64,000 nucleotides of DNA, from positions 1 to 64,000 of the forward strand of contig CAYTGR010000024.1 in assembly GCA_964437445.1 (NCBI GenBank). Direction: 5' to 3'. Source of the DNA: CAYTGR01 sp964437445. GTDB taxonomy: Bacteria > Chloroflexota > Anaerolineae > B4-G1 > SLSP01. A model generated the notes under the pieces. It saw nothing but the letters and a program-made list of their open reading frames with translations. It was not told the origin of the DNA and ran no database searches. The number at the start of each line of letters is the position of its first letter. Position 1 is the stretch's first letter. Both the position numbers and the translations under genes were made by a program. Positions 7,748-17,020 of the stretch are shown here, in pieces.

Positions 7748-9070
7748 TCACGCAGCCTCCAGGGTTGACTCAACTTCTTCTATCACCCGCTCCAGAATTG
7801 CCAACCCCTCGTCGGCAATTTCCTGAGTCACGTTGAGCGGGGGGACGATCCGGATCGTGTTCGGCCCCGCGCCCAGCAGGAGCAGCTGCAGCTCAAAAGC
7901 GCGCTGGACGATGTGATTCCGCAGCTCGTGGGCGCGCTCTTTCGTAGTGCGGTCCTTCACAATCTCTACCCCGATCATCAGCCCGCGCCCGCGCACGTCG
8001 CCGATGATCGTATGGCGCTCCATCATCGCGCGCAGGCGGCCCATGATGTATTCGCCCATGTGCGTCGCGTTGTCCAGCAGCCCATTTTGCAGCAAGCGCA
8101 ACGTCGCCAGCGCGGCCGCACAGGAGACGGGGTTGCCGCCAAAGGTGCTGGCATGAGCGCCCGAAGGCCAGGTCATGAGCGACCGGCGGGCAATCATCGC
8201 CCCCAACGGCATCCCCGACGCGATCCCCTTCGCCACCGCAACGATGTCCGGCTCCACCTCCTCGTGCTGGATGGCAAACCATTGGCCGGTGCGCCCCATG
8301 CCACACTGCACCTCGTCCAGGATCAACAAGATGCCGTACCGGTCGCAGAGATTGCGCAGGGCCGGGAAGAAAGAGGGCGGCGGGACAATGTAACCGCCTT
8401 CACCTTGAATCGGCTCGACCAGAATGGCCGCCACTTCGTCGGCGGGGAGTTTCCGGGCCAGGACGATTTCTTCTATGTAACGCACGGCGGCCTTTCCCTC
8501 ATCAGGGTCAAGTGCACAAAGCAACGGGCGATAAGAGTCAGGATAAGGCACGTGGACTACCGGGGGCGTGACCGGCCAGAAGCCGCTGCGCTGCACCGGT
8601 TTGCTCGCGGTGAAAGCCAGCGCCCCCAACGTCCGCCCGTGGAAACCGCCGTAAAAAGCAATAAAATACCGGCGTCCGGTCGCGTAAAGCGCCAGTTTAA
8701 CCGCGGCTTCAATGGATTCCGCGCCGGAATTGGTGAAAAAGGTCTGCACCGGTTCATGCATCGGAGCAATCTCATCCAGATATTCGGCCAGCTCAATCTG
8801 GACCGGATAATAGAAATCGGTGCCCGACATATGGATAAACTTTTCGGCCTGTTCGCGAATCGCCTCTACCACCTCCGGATGCGAATGGCCGGTGGATGTG
8901 ACCGCTACGCCGCTGGTAAAATCCACGTAGCGATTGCCGTCAATATCCCAGACCTCGCTGCCGCGCCCCCGCGCCATCACGAAGGGATAAGAACGAGTGT
9001 AAGAAGGTGAGACCACCTCATGATCTCGCGCCACGTAGGCCTGCGCTTTCGGCCCTGGAATTTGAACCAT
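7748..9070 (-). CDS. Class III PLP-dependent aminotransferase (GabT/ArgD-like)
   Basis: The 440-aa enzyme transfers an omega-amino group to a 2-oxo acid using pyridoxal phosphate. Family marks are the substrate-side NSGAESIEAAVKLA, the FHGRTLGALAFT segment, the LILDEVQCGMGRTG cofactor-aspartate motif and VAVAKGIASGMPLGAM with Lys281 as the likely PLP lysine. Length and motifs fit 4-aminobutyrate or acetylornithine aminotransferases; the exact substrate cannot be decided. The ATG at 9070 has AGGAGG five bases upstream. Only 35 bases separate its stop from the histidine kinase start, so the two may be co-transcribed. No arginine or GABA pathway genes are adjacent. Confidence 0.9.
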   Translation of the reverse strand: MVQIPGPKAQAYVARDHEVVSPSYTRSYPFVMARGRGSEVWDIDGNRYVDFTSGVAVTSTGHSHPEVVEAIREQAEKFIHMSGTDFYYPVQIELAEYLDEIAPMHEPVQTFFTNSGAESIEAAVKLALYATGRRYFIAFYGGFHGRTLGALAFTASKPVQRSGFWPVTPPVVHVPYPDSYRPLLCALDPDEGKAAVRYIEEIVLARKLPADEVAAILVEPIQGEGGYIVPPPSFFPALRNLCDRYGILLILDEVQCGMGRTGQWFAIQHEEVEPDIVAVAKGIASGMPLGAMIARRSLMTWPSGAHASTFGGNPVSCAAALATLRLLQNGLLDNATHMGEYIMGRLRAMMERHTIIGDVRGRGLMIGVEIVKDRTTKERAHELRNHIVQRAFELQLLLLGAGPNTIRIVPPLNVTQEIADEGLAILERVIEEVESTLEAA

Positions 9071-9188
9071 ACCACCTCCTGTTTATTGTGTGAAGTAAGG
9101 ATCGGGAGTAAGAAGCAGGGAAAAGGCCAGGGAAACCATCTCCTACGCCCTGTCCCCCCTTTCATACTCCCCACCCCATTGTTTCGTA

Positions 9189-10604
9189 TCACGGGGCAAA
9201 GAACGGATAGCCCTCCGCCATCTGAATCCCCAGCTGGCTGACCAGCTGCGGGAAAAAGCCCAGGATAAACGTCGCCCCAATCAGCAGGATAATCAATATC
9301 ACGACAATGCGATCTTCCTTTAGCCCTGGCTGCGGTTTGGTCGGCCGCTTCGCCGGGGTCAACAGCGCGCGGACGCAGCTGACCAGCCCCATCATCACGC
9401 CCGCGCTCCCGCCCAGCGCTAACATGGCCTGGAAAAAACTGGTGTCGGCCACCAGGCGATAGAGTCCCCAGCGGGCCGCAAAGCCCAGGGAGAGCGGGAA
9501 TCCGGCCAGCGCCATGCCGCCCACCAGGAAAGCGCCGGTCCGCCAGGGCGCGCGCCAGGCCGCACCGATCAATACCTGCCGGTCATCGTTCCCTTCCCCC
9601 AACCGCCGCAGCCCGTCCAAGCCGAGCGTCATCAATCCCAACGCCAGAGGGCGCGCCACCAGCAACATCGCGGCCAACGCCAGCCCCGCTTTCTGCTGCG
9701 AACCCAACGCTAACAACAAAGCCCCATTATCCACCAGCGTGGCGTACCCTACCAACCGGCCCAGGCGTTGCTGGGCCGCCGCCAACAGCCCGCCGAGCGT
9801 CATCATCAGCAACCCTACGGTCGTGATCAGGGAGCTGAAAGCCGCCTGCTGCCACAGCCAGGCGTAGGATTGCAGGTAAGCCAGCAGCATGAACCAGACG
9901 GTCCCGATGTTGACCGTAAACAGGAAAGTGACGACCGGCGGCGCGCCGTCGGTAGCCACCGCCGAAAGCCAGGTCTGGAACGGCACCGCGCCCAACAGGA
10001 TGCCGAAGGAGAGGCTGAGCAGAATCGCCGAAGTCCCCAGCAGTCCCTGATCGTTCGGGAAACTGGCGTAGAGGTCCAACAGCAGCTGCGTGATCATCAA
10101 GCCCGGCAACGCTAAGGTCGTGTAGGCCATATAACGGACCCCGCCCACCGTCCGCCCGGCCGTCTCGTGCAGGGGAAAGACGGCCAGCAGCGCGGCCATC
10201 TCCACCAACAACGCCGCGTAGACCACTTGCTGTACCAACAGGGCGGACGCCAGCAGCGCCGTCATCCCCAAACCGACCGGGAAAAAGTTGGAATGCGGCA
10301 TGAGCCGCCAGGCGACGATAAACAGCCCGGCCGCAGTGAAGAAGATAAACATCAGCCCCAGCCGGTCCACCGGCTGGACCACCAGCTCACGGCCCAGGAT
10401 AATCAGCGGACTGCCCAATTCCAACTGGAAGCTGGCCAACCTGAACGGCTCGGTCAGGGGCAGGAAGGCCACCAGCGCACCGGTCAGGCCGGCCGCCGCT
10501 GCCGCCAGCCACGCCGAGGGCGTCGTCCAGCGGCGCAGCACCTGGAGGATCACGGCCATCCCCAGCGGGAGGCCGGCTATGAAGAGCGGTCCGGGCAGCG
10601 TCAT
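9189..10604 (-). CDS. NuoN/Mrp-like proton-channel membrane protein
   Basis: This 471-aa protein has about 14 hydrophobic segments and is the last gene of a coupled three-gene set. Its central part (conserved loops around KAGLALAAMLLVARPLALG) and C-terminal TPAKRP and ILGFFP segments resemble the proton_antipo_M family that forms proton channels in complex I (NuoL/M/N), Mrp antiporters and membrane hydrogenases. Match quality by eye is moderate. Its start overlaps the previous stop as ATGA (10601-10604), which indicates translational coupling. No NADH-binding or iron-sulfur subunits are encoded nearby. Confidence 0.7.
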   Translation of the reverse strand: MTLPGPLFIAGLPLGMAVILQVLRRWTTPSAWLAAAAAGLTGALVAFLPLTEPFRLASFQLELGSPLIILGRELVVQPVDRLGLMFIFFTAAGLFIVAWRLMPHSNFFPVGLGMTALLASALLVQQVVYAALLVEMAALLAVFPLHETAGRTVGGVRYMAYTTLALPGLMITQLLLDLYASFPNDQGLLGTSAILLSLSFGILLGAVPFQTWLSAVATDGAPPVVTFLFTVNIGTVWFMLLAYLQSYAWLWQQAAFSSLITTVGLLMMTLGGLLAAAQQRLGRLVGYATLVDNGALLLALGSQQKAGLALAAMLLVARPLALGLMTLGLDGLRRLGEGNDDRQVLIGAAWRAPWRTGAFLVGGMALAGFPLSLGFAARWGLYRLVADTSFFQAMLALGGSAGVMMGLVSCVRALLTPAKRPTKPQPGLKEDRIVVILIILLIGATFILGFFPQLVSQLGIQMAEGYPFFAP

Positions 10605-11218
10605 TCAGCCACCTCGGCCACCGTCAGATAGGAGATCGCCAACCCGGCCAGCAACGTCACAATCACCATCAGCCCGGTCACCAGCAACCCCGGGTCCCAG
10701 GCCGAGTAGAAAAGGTCCAGGCCGGAGAGCAGGTTCAGCACGCCCAATCCGGCCACGCCGGCGTCCCCGTCGGTGCCGATAAACAGCACCGCCAGGACGA
10801 GCAAGAGGAAGCAGGCCGCGGAGAGATCGGCCGTCAAAAACGGCAGCGGATACCGTTGGGTCGCCAGGTAGGCCACCAACACCATCACCGTCAGCGTGAT
10901 GATGCGAAACGGCAGGTCGGCCGCCCAATGGAAGTGAAGCGCCCCGCGGGTGGCCTCCTCGCGGGTGCGGGCACTGAGGAACAACGCGCCGCAGACCAGC
11001 CAACCCACCAGGGTCTTGAGCAAAGCCAGCTCCGGGCGCGTGTCAAAGAGGTGCGCAAAGAGAAGCCCCAGAGCGAAATACTGCCCCAACAGCGCCAGCA
11101 ATCGGATGCGCCACTCGGCAATCAGATAAATCACCGCGCCGGCGAAGAAGACCCCCCACACGGCAGGCGTGGCAGCAAAAGAAGAGAGGCGGCTTAACCA
11201 GAGCACGAAAGGGGTCAT
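10601..11218 (-). CDS. Multi-pass membrane protein of the antiporter-like set
   Basis: A 205-aa protein with about six hydrophobic helices, between two proton_antipo_M-like genes. I do not recognise the family. Position suggests the role played by small subunits (NuoJ/NuoK or MrpB/C type) in related complexes, but no diagnostic motif is seen. The start is the ATG at 11218, which overlaps the upstream stop as ATGA. A longer frame back to 11404 would lie wholly inside the upstream gene and is rejected. The stop overlaps the next start in the same way. Confidence 0.7.
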   Translation of the reverse strand: MTPFVLWLSRLSSFAATPAVWGVFFAGAVIYLIAEWRIRLLALLGQYFALGLLFAHLFDTRPELALLKTLVGWLVCGALFLSARTREEATRGALHFHWAADLPFRIITLTVMVLVAYLATQRYPLPFLTADLSAACFLLLVLAVLFIGTDGDAGVAGLGVLNLLSGLDLFYSAWDPGLLVTGLMVIVTLLAGLAISYLTVAEVAE

Positions 11219-12762
11219 CGGTTCATCACCACCCACAAGATCAGCAACAAGAACAACAACGACCAGAGCAAGGCGCCATTTCCCTCTATCACGTCGGCCA
11301 GTCCCCGCACCACCCCCAAGAGATTCTCCGCCCCGCGCCACAAGGCCCGGTAGAACCACTGCAAATCTAAAATCTCCCACAGGACCTGAACCCGGCGGAA
11401 CCACTCTCGGGTAGCCGCCCCGTGCCAGTTAAGAGCACCGGCCAGGATCACCGTCACGACCCACAGGATCAGAGCCAGCCAGGAAAATCCGGCCGGCGTC
11501 ACCGTGGCGGTCCCCACCAGCACCCCCAACGGCAGCACCAGGCCCACCGCTACGCAGGCCCGTTGCCAGGGATGCGGCAGCGAGACCGCTCCCTGGGCCG
11601 GCCGGTGTAATCCTTGCAGCAATGCCGCGCCGGCGAACATGGCCCCTAACAAAAACACGATCCGCCAACCCCAACCTGAGGCCAGCAACGCGGCACGATA
11701 AAGCTCACCGAGGGGTGAAGGCGGTACTCCCAACAAAAAGAGCGTCACCCCCCAGGCGGGCCACGACCAGAGCGGAGCGCGACGGTCGCGCCCGCGCATC
11801 AGAGAGAGCACCGTTGTCGCCACCAGCCAGGTAGCCGCGCCGGCCATCAGGAGGGCGCCAGAGCCGGTTGCCACCGCCCCGGCCACCAAAACGCCCAGCA
11901 GCGCGTGAGTTGCCCACAAGACCGCGGTTGTCTCCTGCGCCGCCCAGGCCGCAAGCCCCCCCCAGAGCAACGCCAGGGCCCCCCAAGGCATCACCCAGGC
12001 GGGCAGTCGTTCCAACCCGGGCAGGGAGAGCAGCCGGTAAAGCAATCCGATCCCCAACAGCGGCCCCAGTGAAGCCAGCAAGTTCAGCAACCGGGGAACG
12101 CCAGGCCGCCGGGGTAAGACAAGGTGGAAGGGATATAACCCCACCCGCACCAAGGCTGTGATCACCAGCAGCACCAGCACCGCCGCCGAAGGGCGCATCA
12201 ACCACCAAAGCAGACTGACCCCCTGCAACTCCAGTAACAGGAAAATCCCCCACAGCAGCAGAGAGGCGATCCCCTGCAGCGCCGTCCCCAACGTCACGCG
12301 CTCGCCCTCGCCGCCGGCCATCAAGCCGGCCGCCGCCACCACCAGATCCAGGACCGCCCAGGTAGCCAGCGTCGCCAGCAACGAACCGCTGGCTAACCCC
12401 AACCAGGCGATCAGCAGCGCCAGCAGCGCCAGAAAACCCACCAACGGGATGGTGGAACGGCGATCGGCCAGCTCGACCCAGGCCGTCGCACTCACAGCGA
12501 CGCCCAGGGCCAGCCCCAGCCACCAGACCGGCGGGGTCAGGTCCATGACAATGACGCCGGCCAGCACCGCCGAGGGAGACCAAAGCGAGATCATCCAACG
12601 CGCTGTGGTGGGCAACAACAGCCAGATGAGAGTCAACCCCGTCAGCCAGGCAGCCGTCAACGGTTTGCGCAAGGGATGGAGCTGGGGGATCAGCTCCACG
12701 CCCAATAGCAATAACAACCCGCCAAGGCCGGTATAAATGAGCAACGGGTAGAAGTATTCCAT
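11215..12762 (-). CDS. NuoL/MrpA-like proton-channel membrane protein
   Basis: First gene of the three-gene set, 515 aa, almost entirely hydrophobic with about 14 helices. The middle (ALVRVGLYPFHLVLPRRPG and the ALLGVLVAGAVATGSG segment) fits the proton_antipo_M fold, where the PFHxWLP-type loop marks a discontinuous helix. Here it reads YPFHLVLP, so the usual Trp is lost. The ATG at 12762 is chosen over a TTG at 12774 because GGAG lies 8 bases before it. It is divergent from the Ser/Thr kinase gene, about 190 bases apart. The ion moved and the energy source are unknown. Confidence 0.72.
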   Translation of the reverse strand: MEYFYPLLIYTGLGGLLLLLGVELIPQLHPLRKPLTAAWLTGLTLIWLLLPTTARWMISLWSPSAVLAGVIVMDLTPPVWWLGLALGVAVSATAWVELADRRSTIPLVGFLALLALLIAWLGLASGSLLATLATWAVLDLVVAAAGLMAGGEGERVTLGTALQGIASLLLWGIFLLLELQGVSLLWWLMRPSAAVLVLLVITALVRVGLYPFHLVLPRRPGVPRLLNLLASLGPLLGIGLLYRLLSLPGLERLPAWVMPWGALALLWGGLAAWAAQETTAVLWATHALLGVLVAGAVATGSGALLMAGAATWLVATTVLSLMRGRDRRAPLWSWPAWGVTLFLLGVPPSPLGELYRAALLASGWGWRIVFLLGAMFAGAALLQGLHRPAQGAVSLPHPWQRACVAVGLVLPLGVLVGTATVTPAGFSWLALILWVVTVILAGALNWHGAATREWFRRVQVLWEILDLQWFYRALWRGAENLLGVVRGLADVIEGNGALLWSLLFLLLILWVVMNR

Positions 12763-12897
12763 GCGGAACTCCAACGGGATATTCTAACACATAACCCACC
12801 TCTGACAAGCATCCCGTGAGAGGGAGCAAAAATAGCGGGGCCTGGTGGTCGGCCCCGTGCAGCGGGAAGAAAAGCATTTTAAAAATCTCTGCTGCGA

Positions 12898-12925
12898 TTG
12901 ACTTGCACTCCTGTTGCGGTACAAT
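12898..12925 (+). promoter_or_regulatory. Probable sigma-70 promoter of the Ser/Thr kinase gene
   Basis: TTGACT (12898-12903), a 16-base spacer and TACAAT (12920-12925). Transcription would begin near 12932, and the TTTCAGAGGAGAAC segment at 12934-12947 supplies the ribosome-binding site for the ATG at 12954. Confidence 0.6.
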
Positions 12926-12953
12926 GATCAAGATTTCAGAGGAGAACCCAACC

Positions 12954-14906
12954 ATGGACCCTGTCATTCTAAACCATCGTTACCGCCTGGATCGGCTGGC
13001 CGGGACCGGCGGCATGGCCGTCGTTTACCGGGGCTACGACCTGTTGCTGGATCGCCCGGTCGCCGTCAAGGTCCTGCGCGAGCCGTATGACAGCGATCCG
13101 GCCTTCCGGGCGCGTTTCCTGGCCGAAGCCCGGGCCGCGGCACGCCTGGACCACCCCAACATCATCCATATCTACGACGTTGGCGAGGATCAAACGCGCC
13201 CTTACATCGTTATGGAACTGGTGGAAGGGGAAGACCTGAAAGCACTGATCCGCCGCGAGGGCCCGCTCAGTATCCAGCGGGCGCTGGCGTTGGGCCGGCA
13301 GCTCTGCGCCGGGGTGGGAAATGCCCACCGGGCCGGCATCGTCCACTGCGATCTCAAACCGCAGAACATCATCGTCACCCCCGCGGGGCAGGTCAAGGTA
13401 GCCGATTTCGGCATCGCGCGGGCTTTCAATGAAAGCAGTGCGCCCCGCCCTAAGGAGTCCGTGGTTTGGGGCAGCCCGCATTACATCGCGCCGGAACAGG
13501 CGGCCGGCGAGCCCCCCACGCCCGCCTCCGACGTTTACAGCATTGGGGTCATTCTCTACGAGCTGCTGACCGGCGTCCCGCCGTTCCACGACGAGGACGC
13601 CACCGCGCTGGTGCTCAAACACATGCAAGAGGAACCGGCCCCGCTAACCGCGCTGAATCCCCGCGTCCCGCCCCGGTTAGATGCCCTGGTGCGCAAAGTG
13701 CTCTCCAAGGACCCGGCAGCCCGTTTCCGCAATGCCGACCATCTCGGCGCTGTCCTGGATGAGTACCTACGCCAGGGGGCCGAGCTGACTGCGCCGCGCG
13801 CCCCTGTCTCCGCCGGGACAGCGACCCCACCACCCCCGACCCGGTCCCAGCCGCCGCCGCCGCCGCCCGCCGCCCCTCTCGTTTCGGCACCGGCGATAGT
13901 AGAGGAGGATACCACCCCCATTGCGGCCGGTGGTTCTGATTGGCTCCTCTGGCTGCTCTGGGGCGTGGCCGCGATTGCAGTATTGGGACTGCTTCCCCTC
14001 TGGTTCTCGGTCTACCGGGCCTACAGCCAGGCCGCCCCTTTGTTGACTCCCGCCGCCGCTACCGCTACCGTCACCCCAGCCGGCCCCCTGATCAACGTGC
14101 CCAACCTGATCGGCCTGCCGCTGGACGATGCCCAGCGGCTTGCCAACGGCAGCGGATTTCAGGTAGCGGTCCTGGGCGAGAAAGAGACCGCCGACGCCAG
14201 ACCGGGCACAGTGATTGAGCAAAACCCCACCTTCGGCAGCCGCGCGGCCCAAAATAGCACGCTGAACGTAGTGCTGGCCGCCGGGCAGGCGTTCACCATG
14301 CCCTCGGTCACCGGTTATCCCCTGGAGACCGTCCGTTCCGGGCTGGAATCGCGGGGCCTGGTCCTCGTCGTGGAAGAGCTCTGGAGTACCGACCCCGCCG
14401 GACAAATTATCGCGCAGGAGCCGGCCGCCGAAGCCCCTATCCGGGCCGGGGCCACCGTCACGTTGAGCGTTAGCGGCGGGTTAGACCGTCCCATCCCCCT
14501 CCAGGTGAACCTCAACGGGCTGGCTATGTTGGAAGACGCACTCCTTCCGCGCGTGGTTTTCCGTCCCGGCGACAGCATCCCCATCACGTTGCGCTGGCGC
14601 GCCACCCAGATGGCCGATCGTTCTTACACCGTCTTTGTCCACCTCATCACGCCCGACCTGACCCGCCTGGTGGCAGCCGGTGACTCCGAACCGATGAACG
14701 GCGTGCGGCCCACCACCTCCTGGCAGCCCGGCGAGCTGATCGTGGATCCGCACCAGATCATCATTGCACCGGATGCACCCGCCGGGACCTACCAGATCCG
14801 GGTCGGCCTCTACAGCGGCGACCAGCGCGTGCCGGTGACAGATCCTGGCCGCACCCAGGTGGTAGACAACAGCATTTTTGTCGCCGAAGTCCAAATCCAG
14901 CCTTAA
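12954..14906 (+). CDS. Membrane Ser/Thr kinase with two PASTA domains
   Basis: The 650-aa protein has a Hanks-type kinase domain (about 1-270) with the PknB-style opening (LAGTGGMAVVYRGYD), VAVKVL lysine, D151-F-G and SPHYIAPEQ. The catalytic loop reads H131-C-D-L-K-P-Q-N: the catalytic Asp is kept but the usual Arg is Cys, so this is a non-RD kinase. A Pro-rich linker leads to one transmembrane helix (about 330-352). Two PASTA-type repeats follow outside the cell (about 381-512; NLIGLPLDDAQRLA and SVTGYPLETVRSGL), which in PknB relatives bind cell-wall fragments. The last 135 residues form a beta-rich domain also seen in other Chloroflexota surface proteins. The ATG at 12954 has AGAGGAG upstream. 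Confidence 0.93.
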   Translation: MDPVILNHRYRLDRLAGTGGMAVVYRGYDLLLDRPVAVKVLREPYDSDPAFRARFLAEARAAARLDHPNIIHIYDVGEDQTRPYIVMELVEGEDLKALIRREGPLSIQRALALGRQLCAGVGNAHRAGIVHCDLKPQNIIVTPAGQVKVADFGIARAFNESSAPRPKESVVWGSPHYIAPEQAAGEPPTPASDVYSIGVILYELLTGVPPFHDEDATALVLKHMQEEPAPLTALNPRVPPRLDALVRKVLSKDPAARFRNADHLGAVLDEYLRQGAELTAPRAPVSAGTATPPPPTRSQPPPPPPAAPLVSAPAIVEEDTTPIAAGGSDWLLWLLWGVAAIAVLGLLPLWFSVYRAYSQAAPLLTPAAATATVTPAGPLINVPNLIGLPLDDAQRLANGSGFQVAVLGEKETADARPGTVIEQNPTFGSRAAQNSTLNVVLAAGQAFTMPSVTGYPLETVRSGLESRGLVLVVEELWSTDPAGQIIAQEPAAEAPIRAGATVTLSVSGGLDRPIPLQVNLNGLAMLEDALLPRVVFRPGDSIPITLRWRATQMADRSYTVFVHLITPDLTRLVAAGDSEPMNGVRPTTSWQPGELIVDPHQIIIAPDAPAGTYQIRVGLYSGDQRVPVTDPGRTQVVDNSIFVAEVQIQP

Positions 14907-14930
14907 GCTCTAAACTTTTTGCCCATTCTC

Positions 14931-14939
14931 TGGTATAAT
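14931..14939 (+). promoter_or_regulatory. Extended -10 promoter of ftsH
   Basis: TGGTATAAT at 14931-14939 is a perfect -10 box preceded by TGN. The position 17 bases further upstream (TAAACT, 14911-14916) is a poor -35, as is usual for extended -10 promoters. It lies 25 bases after the kinase stop. Confidence 0.6.
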
Positions 14940-15028
14940 GGCTTTCACTTATTGGAACTACTGTTGGCAGCCCATACAGTGGCGAGCGATCTATCAGCCC
15001 TGAGACAGGGCAGGAGGATGAAGTTGGT

Positions 15029-16933
15029 ATGAAAACGAGACCAGGCAATAGCACCTTTGTCTACCTGATTTTGATTGCTGCGGTCTTTTTCCTTGTCTAC
15101 AGCTATCTGAACAGCGGCAGTCCCAGCCAAACCGTGCCGCTGCAAGAAGTAGCCCAGGAAATCCAGACCGGCAAGGTAACGAGCATTAAAGTCAAAGGAG
15201 ACGACCTGGAAATAGAATATACGGGCGGGAAAACTGCACTCTCGCGCAAAGAGCCCGAATCTACAATTGTAGAGCAGTTGCAAGCCTACGGACTTGACCA
15301 GGAAACCCTGCAAAAGGTCAAAATCAGTATCGAGCAGCCCACCGATTGGGGGGCCTTATTCAACGCGGGCGGGACGTTGCTGGCTATCATCGCCTTGGGC
15401 GTGATGGCCTACCTCATCATCCGCCAGTTCCAGGGAGTCAACAACCAGGCGATCTCTTTCGGCAAAAGCCGCGCCCGGATGTTCAGCGGCGACCGGCCCA
15501 CGGTCACTTTTGACGACGTCGCCGGCGTGACCGAGGCAAAGGAAGAACTCAAAGAGGTGGTGGAGTTCCTCAAGGAGCCACAGAAGTTCGTCAGCCTGGG
15601 CGCGCGCATCCCGAAAGGCGTGTTGTTGGTCGGCTCGCCCGGCACCGGCAAAACCTTGATGGCAAAGGCCGTCGCCGGGGAGGCCGGTGTCCCCTTTTTC
15701 AACATCTCCGGGTCCGAATTTGTGGAGATGTTTGTCGGCGTGGGGGCCAGTCGCGTCCGGGACCTGTTTGATCAGGCCAAGCGCCACAGTCCCTGCATCG
15801 TCTTCATTGACGAGATTGACGCCGTCGGCCGCTACCGTGGGGCCGGGTTGGGCGGCTCCCATGACGAGCGCGAGCAGACCCTTAACCAGATCCTGGTCGA
15901 GATGGATGGGTTTGACACCGACACGAACATTATCATCATCGCGGCGACCAACCGCCCTGACATTCTGGACCCGGCGCTGCTGCGGCCTGGCCGGTTTGAC
16001 CGCCGCGTCGTGCTGGACCAGCCGGACATCGGGGGGCGCGATGCGATCTTCCGCGTCCACATGCGCGGCAAGCCAATTGAGCCGGAAGTGGATCCTCATG
16101 AGCTGGCCGCGGGGACACCCGGTTTCGTCGGGGCCGACATCGAGAACGTCGTCAACGAGGCCGCCATCCTGGCTGCCCGCCGGGGCAAGCGGCGTATCGG
16201 GCGCAGCGAATTCCAGGAAGCGATTGAGCGGGTCGTCGCCGGCCCGGAGCGGCGCAGCCGGATCATCTCGCAGGAGGAGCGGCGCGTCGTCGCTTACCAC
16301 GAAGCCGGTCACGCCATCGTGGCGCACGTCCTCCCCAAATGTGACCCGGTCCGCAAGATTTCCATTGTGGCGCGGGGCATGGCCGCCGGCTACACGATCA
16401 CCATGCCCGACGAGGATCGTTACCTCACCGCGCGCAGCAAAATGGAAGACGATATGGCTGCGATGCTCGGTGGGCGGTCTGCCGAAGAGATTGTTTTCAA
16501 CGAAATCACCACCGGAGCGGCCAACGACCTGGAACAGGTGACCAAAATGGCGCGCGCGATGGTGATGCGCTTCGGCATGAGCGACGCCCTGGGACCGCTG
16601 GTCTACGGCAAGAAAGAGGAACTCGTCTTCCTGGGCAAAGAGATTGGCGAGCAGCGCGACTACAGCGAATCCATGGCCCAGGCGATTGACGCCGAGGTAC
16701 AGCGTTTGGTACGCCTGGCGCACGAGCGGGCCCGGGCAGTACTGCAGGAGCACCGCGAACAGCTGGATCGGGTAGTCCAGGCGCTCCTGGAGCGCGAAAC
16801 GCTGACCACCGAGGAGTTCGCCGCCGTTATGGATGGGCTGCCGATCCCCGAACGCAAACCGTCGGGCGGGACCAACCGGGAGTCCCCGCTCTCACCAGAA
16901 GCCGTGATCAAGCCCTCCCCGGCGACGGTCTGA
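15029..16933 (+). CDS. ftsH: ATP-dependent zinc metalloprotease FtsH
   Basis: A 634-aa membrane-anchored AAA+ protease that extracts and degrades misfolded or regulated membrane proteins. The N-terminus has one helix (residues 10-28), an FtsH extracellular domain and a second helix (about 113-132). The AAA module has Walker A GSPGTGKT (202-209, the usual GPP is GSP), Walker B IVFIDEIDAVG and the second region of homology RPGRFDRRV. The protease part has the zinc motif H424-E-A-G-H428. The length is normal for the family. GGAGG precedes the ATG. A promoter sits at 14931 and a strong terminator follows at 16947, so it is a single-gene unit. Confidence 0.97.
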   Translation: MKTRPGNSTFVYLILIAAVFFLVYSYLNSGSPSQTVPLQEVAQEIQTGKVTSIKVKGDDLEIEYTGGKTALSRKEPESTIVEQLQAYGLDQETLQKVKISIEQPTDWGALFNAGGTLLAIIALGVMAYLIIRQFQGVNNQAISFGKSRARMFSGDRPTVTFDDVAGVTEAKEELKEVVEFLKEPQKFVSLGARIPKGVLLVGSPGTGKTLMAKAVAGEAGVPFFNISGSEFVEMFVGVGASRVRDLFDQAKRHSPCIVFIDEIDAVGRYRGAGLGGSHDEREQTLNQILVEMDGFDTDTNIIIIAATNRPDILDPALLRPGRFDRRVVLDQPDIGGRDAIFRVHMRGKPIEPEVDPHELAAGTPGFVGADIENVVNEAAILAARRGKRRIGRSEFQEAIERVVAGPERRSRIISQEERRVVAYHEAGHAIVAHVLPKCDPVRKISIVARGMAAGYTITMPDEDRYLTARSKMEDDMAAMLGGRSAEEIVFNEITTGAANDLEQVTKMARAMVMRFGMSDALGPLVYGKKEELVFLGKEIGEQRDYSESMAQAIDAEVQRLVRLAHERARAVLQEHREQLDRVVQALLERETLTTEEFAAVMDGLPIPERKPSGGTNRESPLSPEAVIKPSPATV

Positions 16934-16946
16934 TCCTGCACCTTTC

Positions 16947-16995
16947 AAAACGATCCTTGCGAAGCGTTAGTACTTCGCAAGGATCGTTTTTATAT
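16947..16995 (+). terminator. Rho-independent terminator of ftsH
   Basis: A perfect 18-bp stem (16947-16964 with 16973-16990) around an 8-base loop, ending in a T-run. The stem also starts with four A residues, so it could work on the minus strand for the gene ending at 17021. Confidence 0.92.
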
Positions 16996-17020
16996 ACACC
17001 GTAACAATTTCAGCAGTCCT

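Noticed and set aside
7913..9010. 365-codon plus-strand frame opposite the aminotransferase
   Set aside because: Antisense shadow; the minus strand carries a full set of aminotransferase motifs.
11705..12967. 420-codon minus-strand frame
   Set aside because: Overlaps the proton-channel gene in another frame and has Gly/Ala/Arg-rich composition typical of shadows.
15356..16753. 465-codon minus-strand frame opposite ftsH
   Set aside because: Antisense to ftsH, whose motifs are unambiguous.
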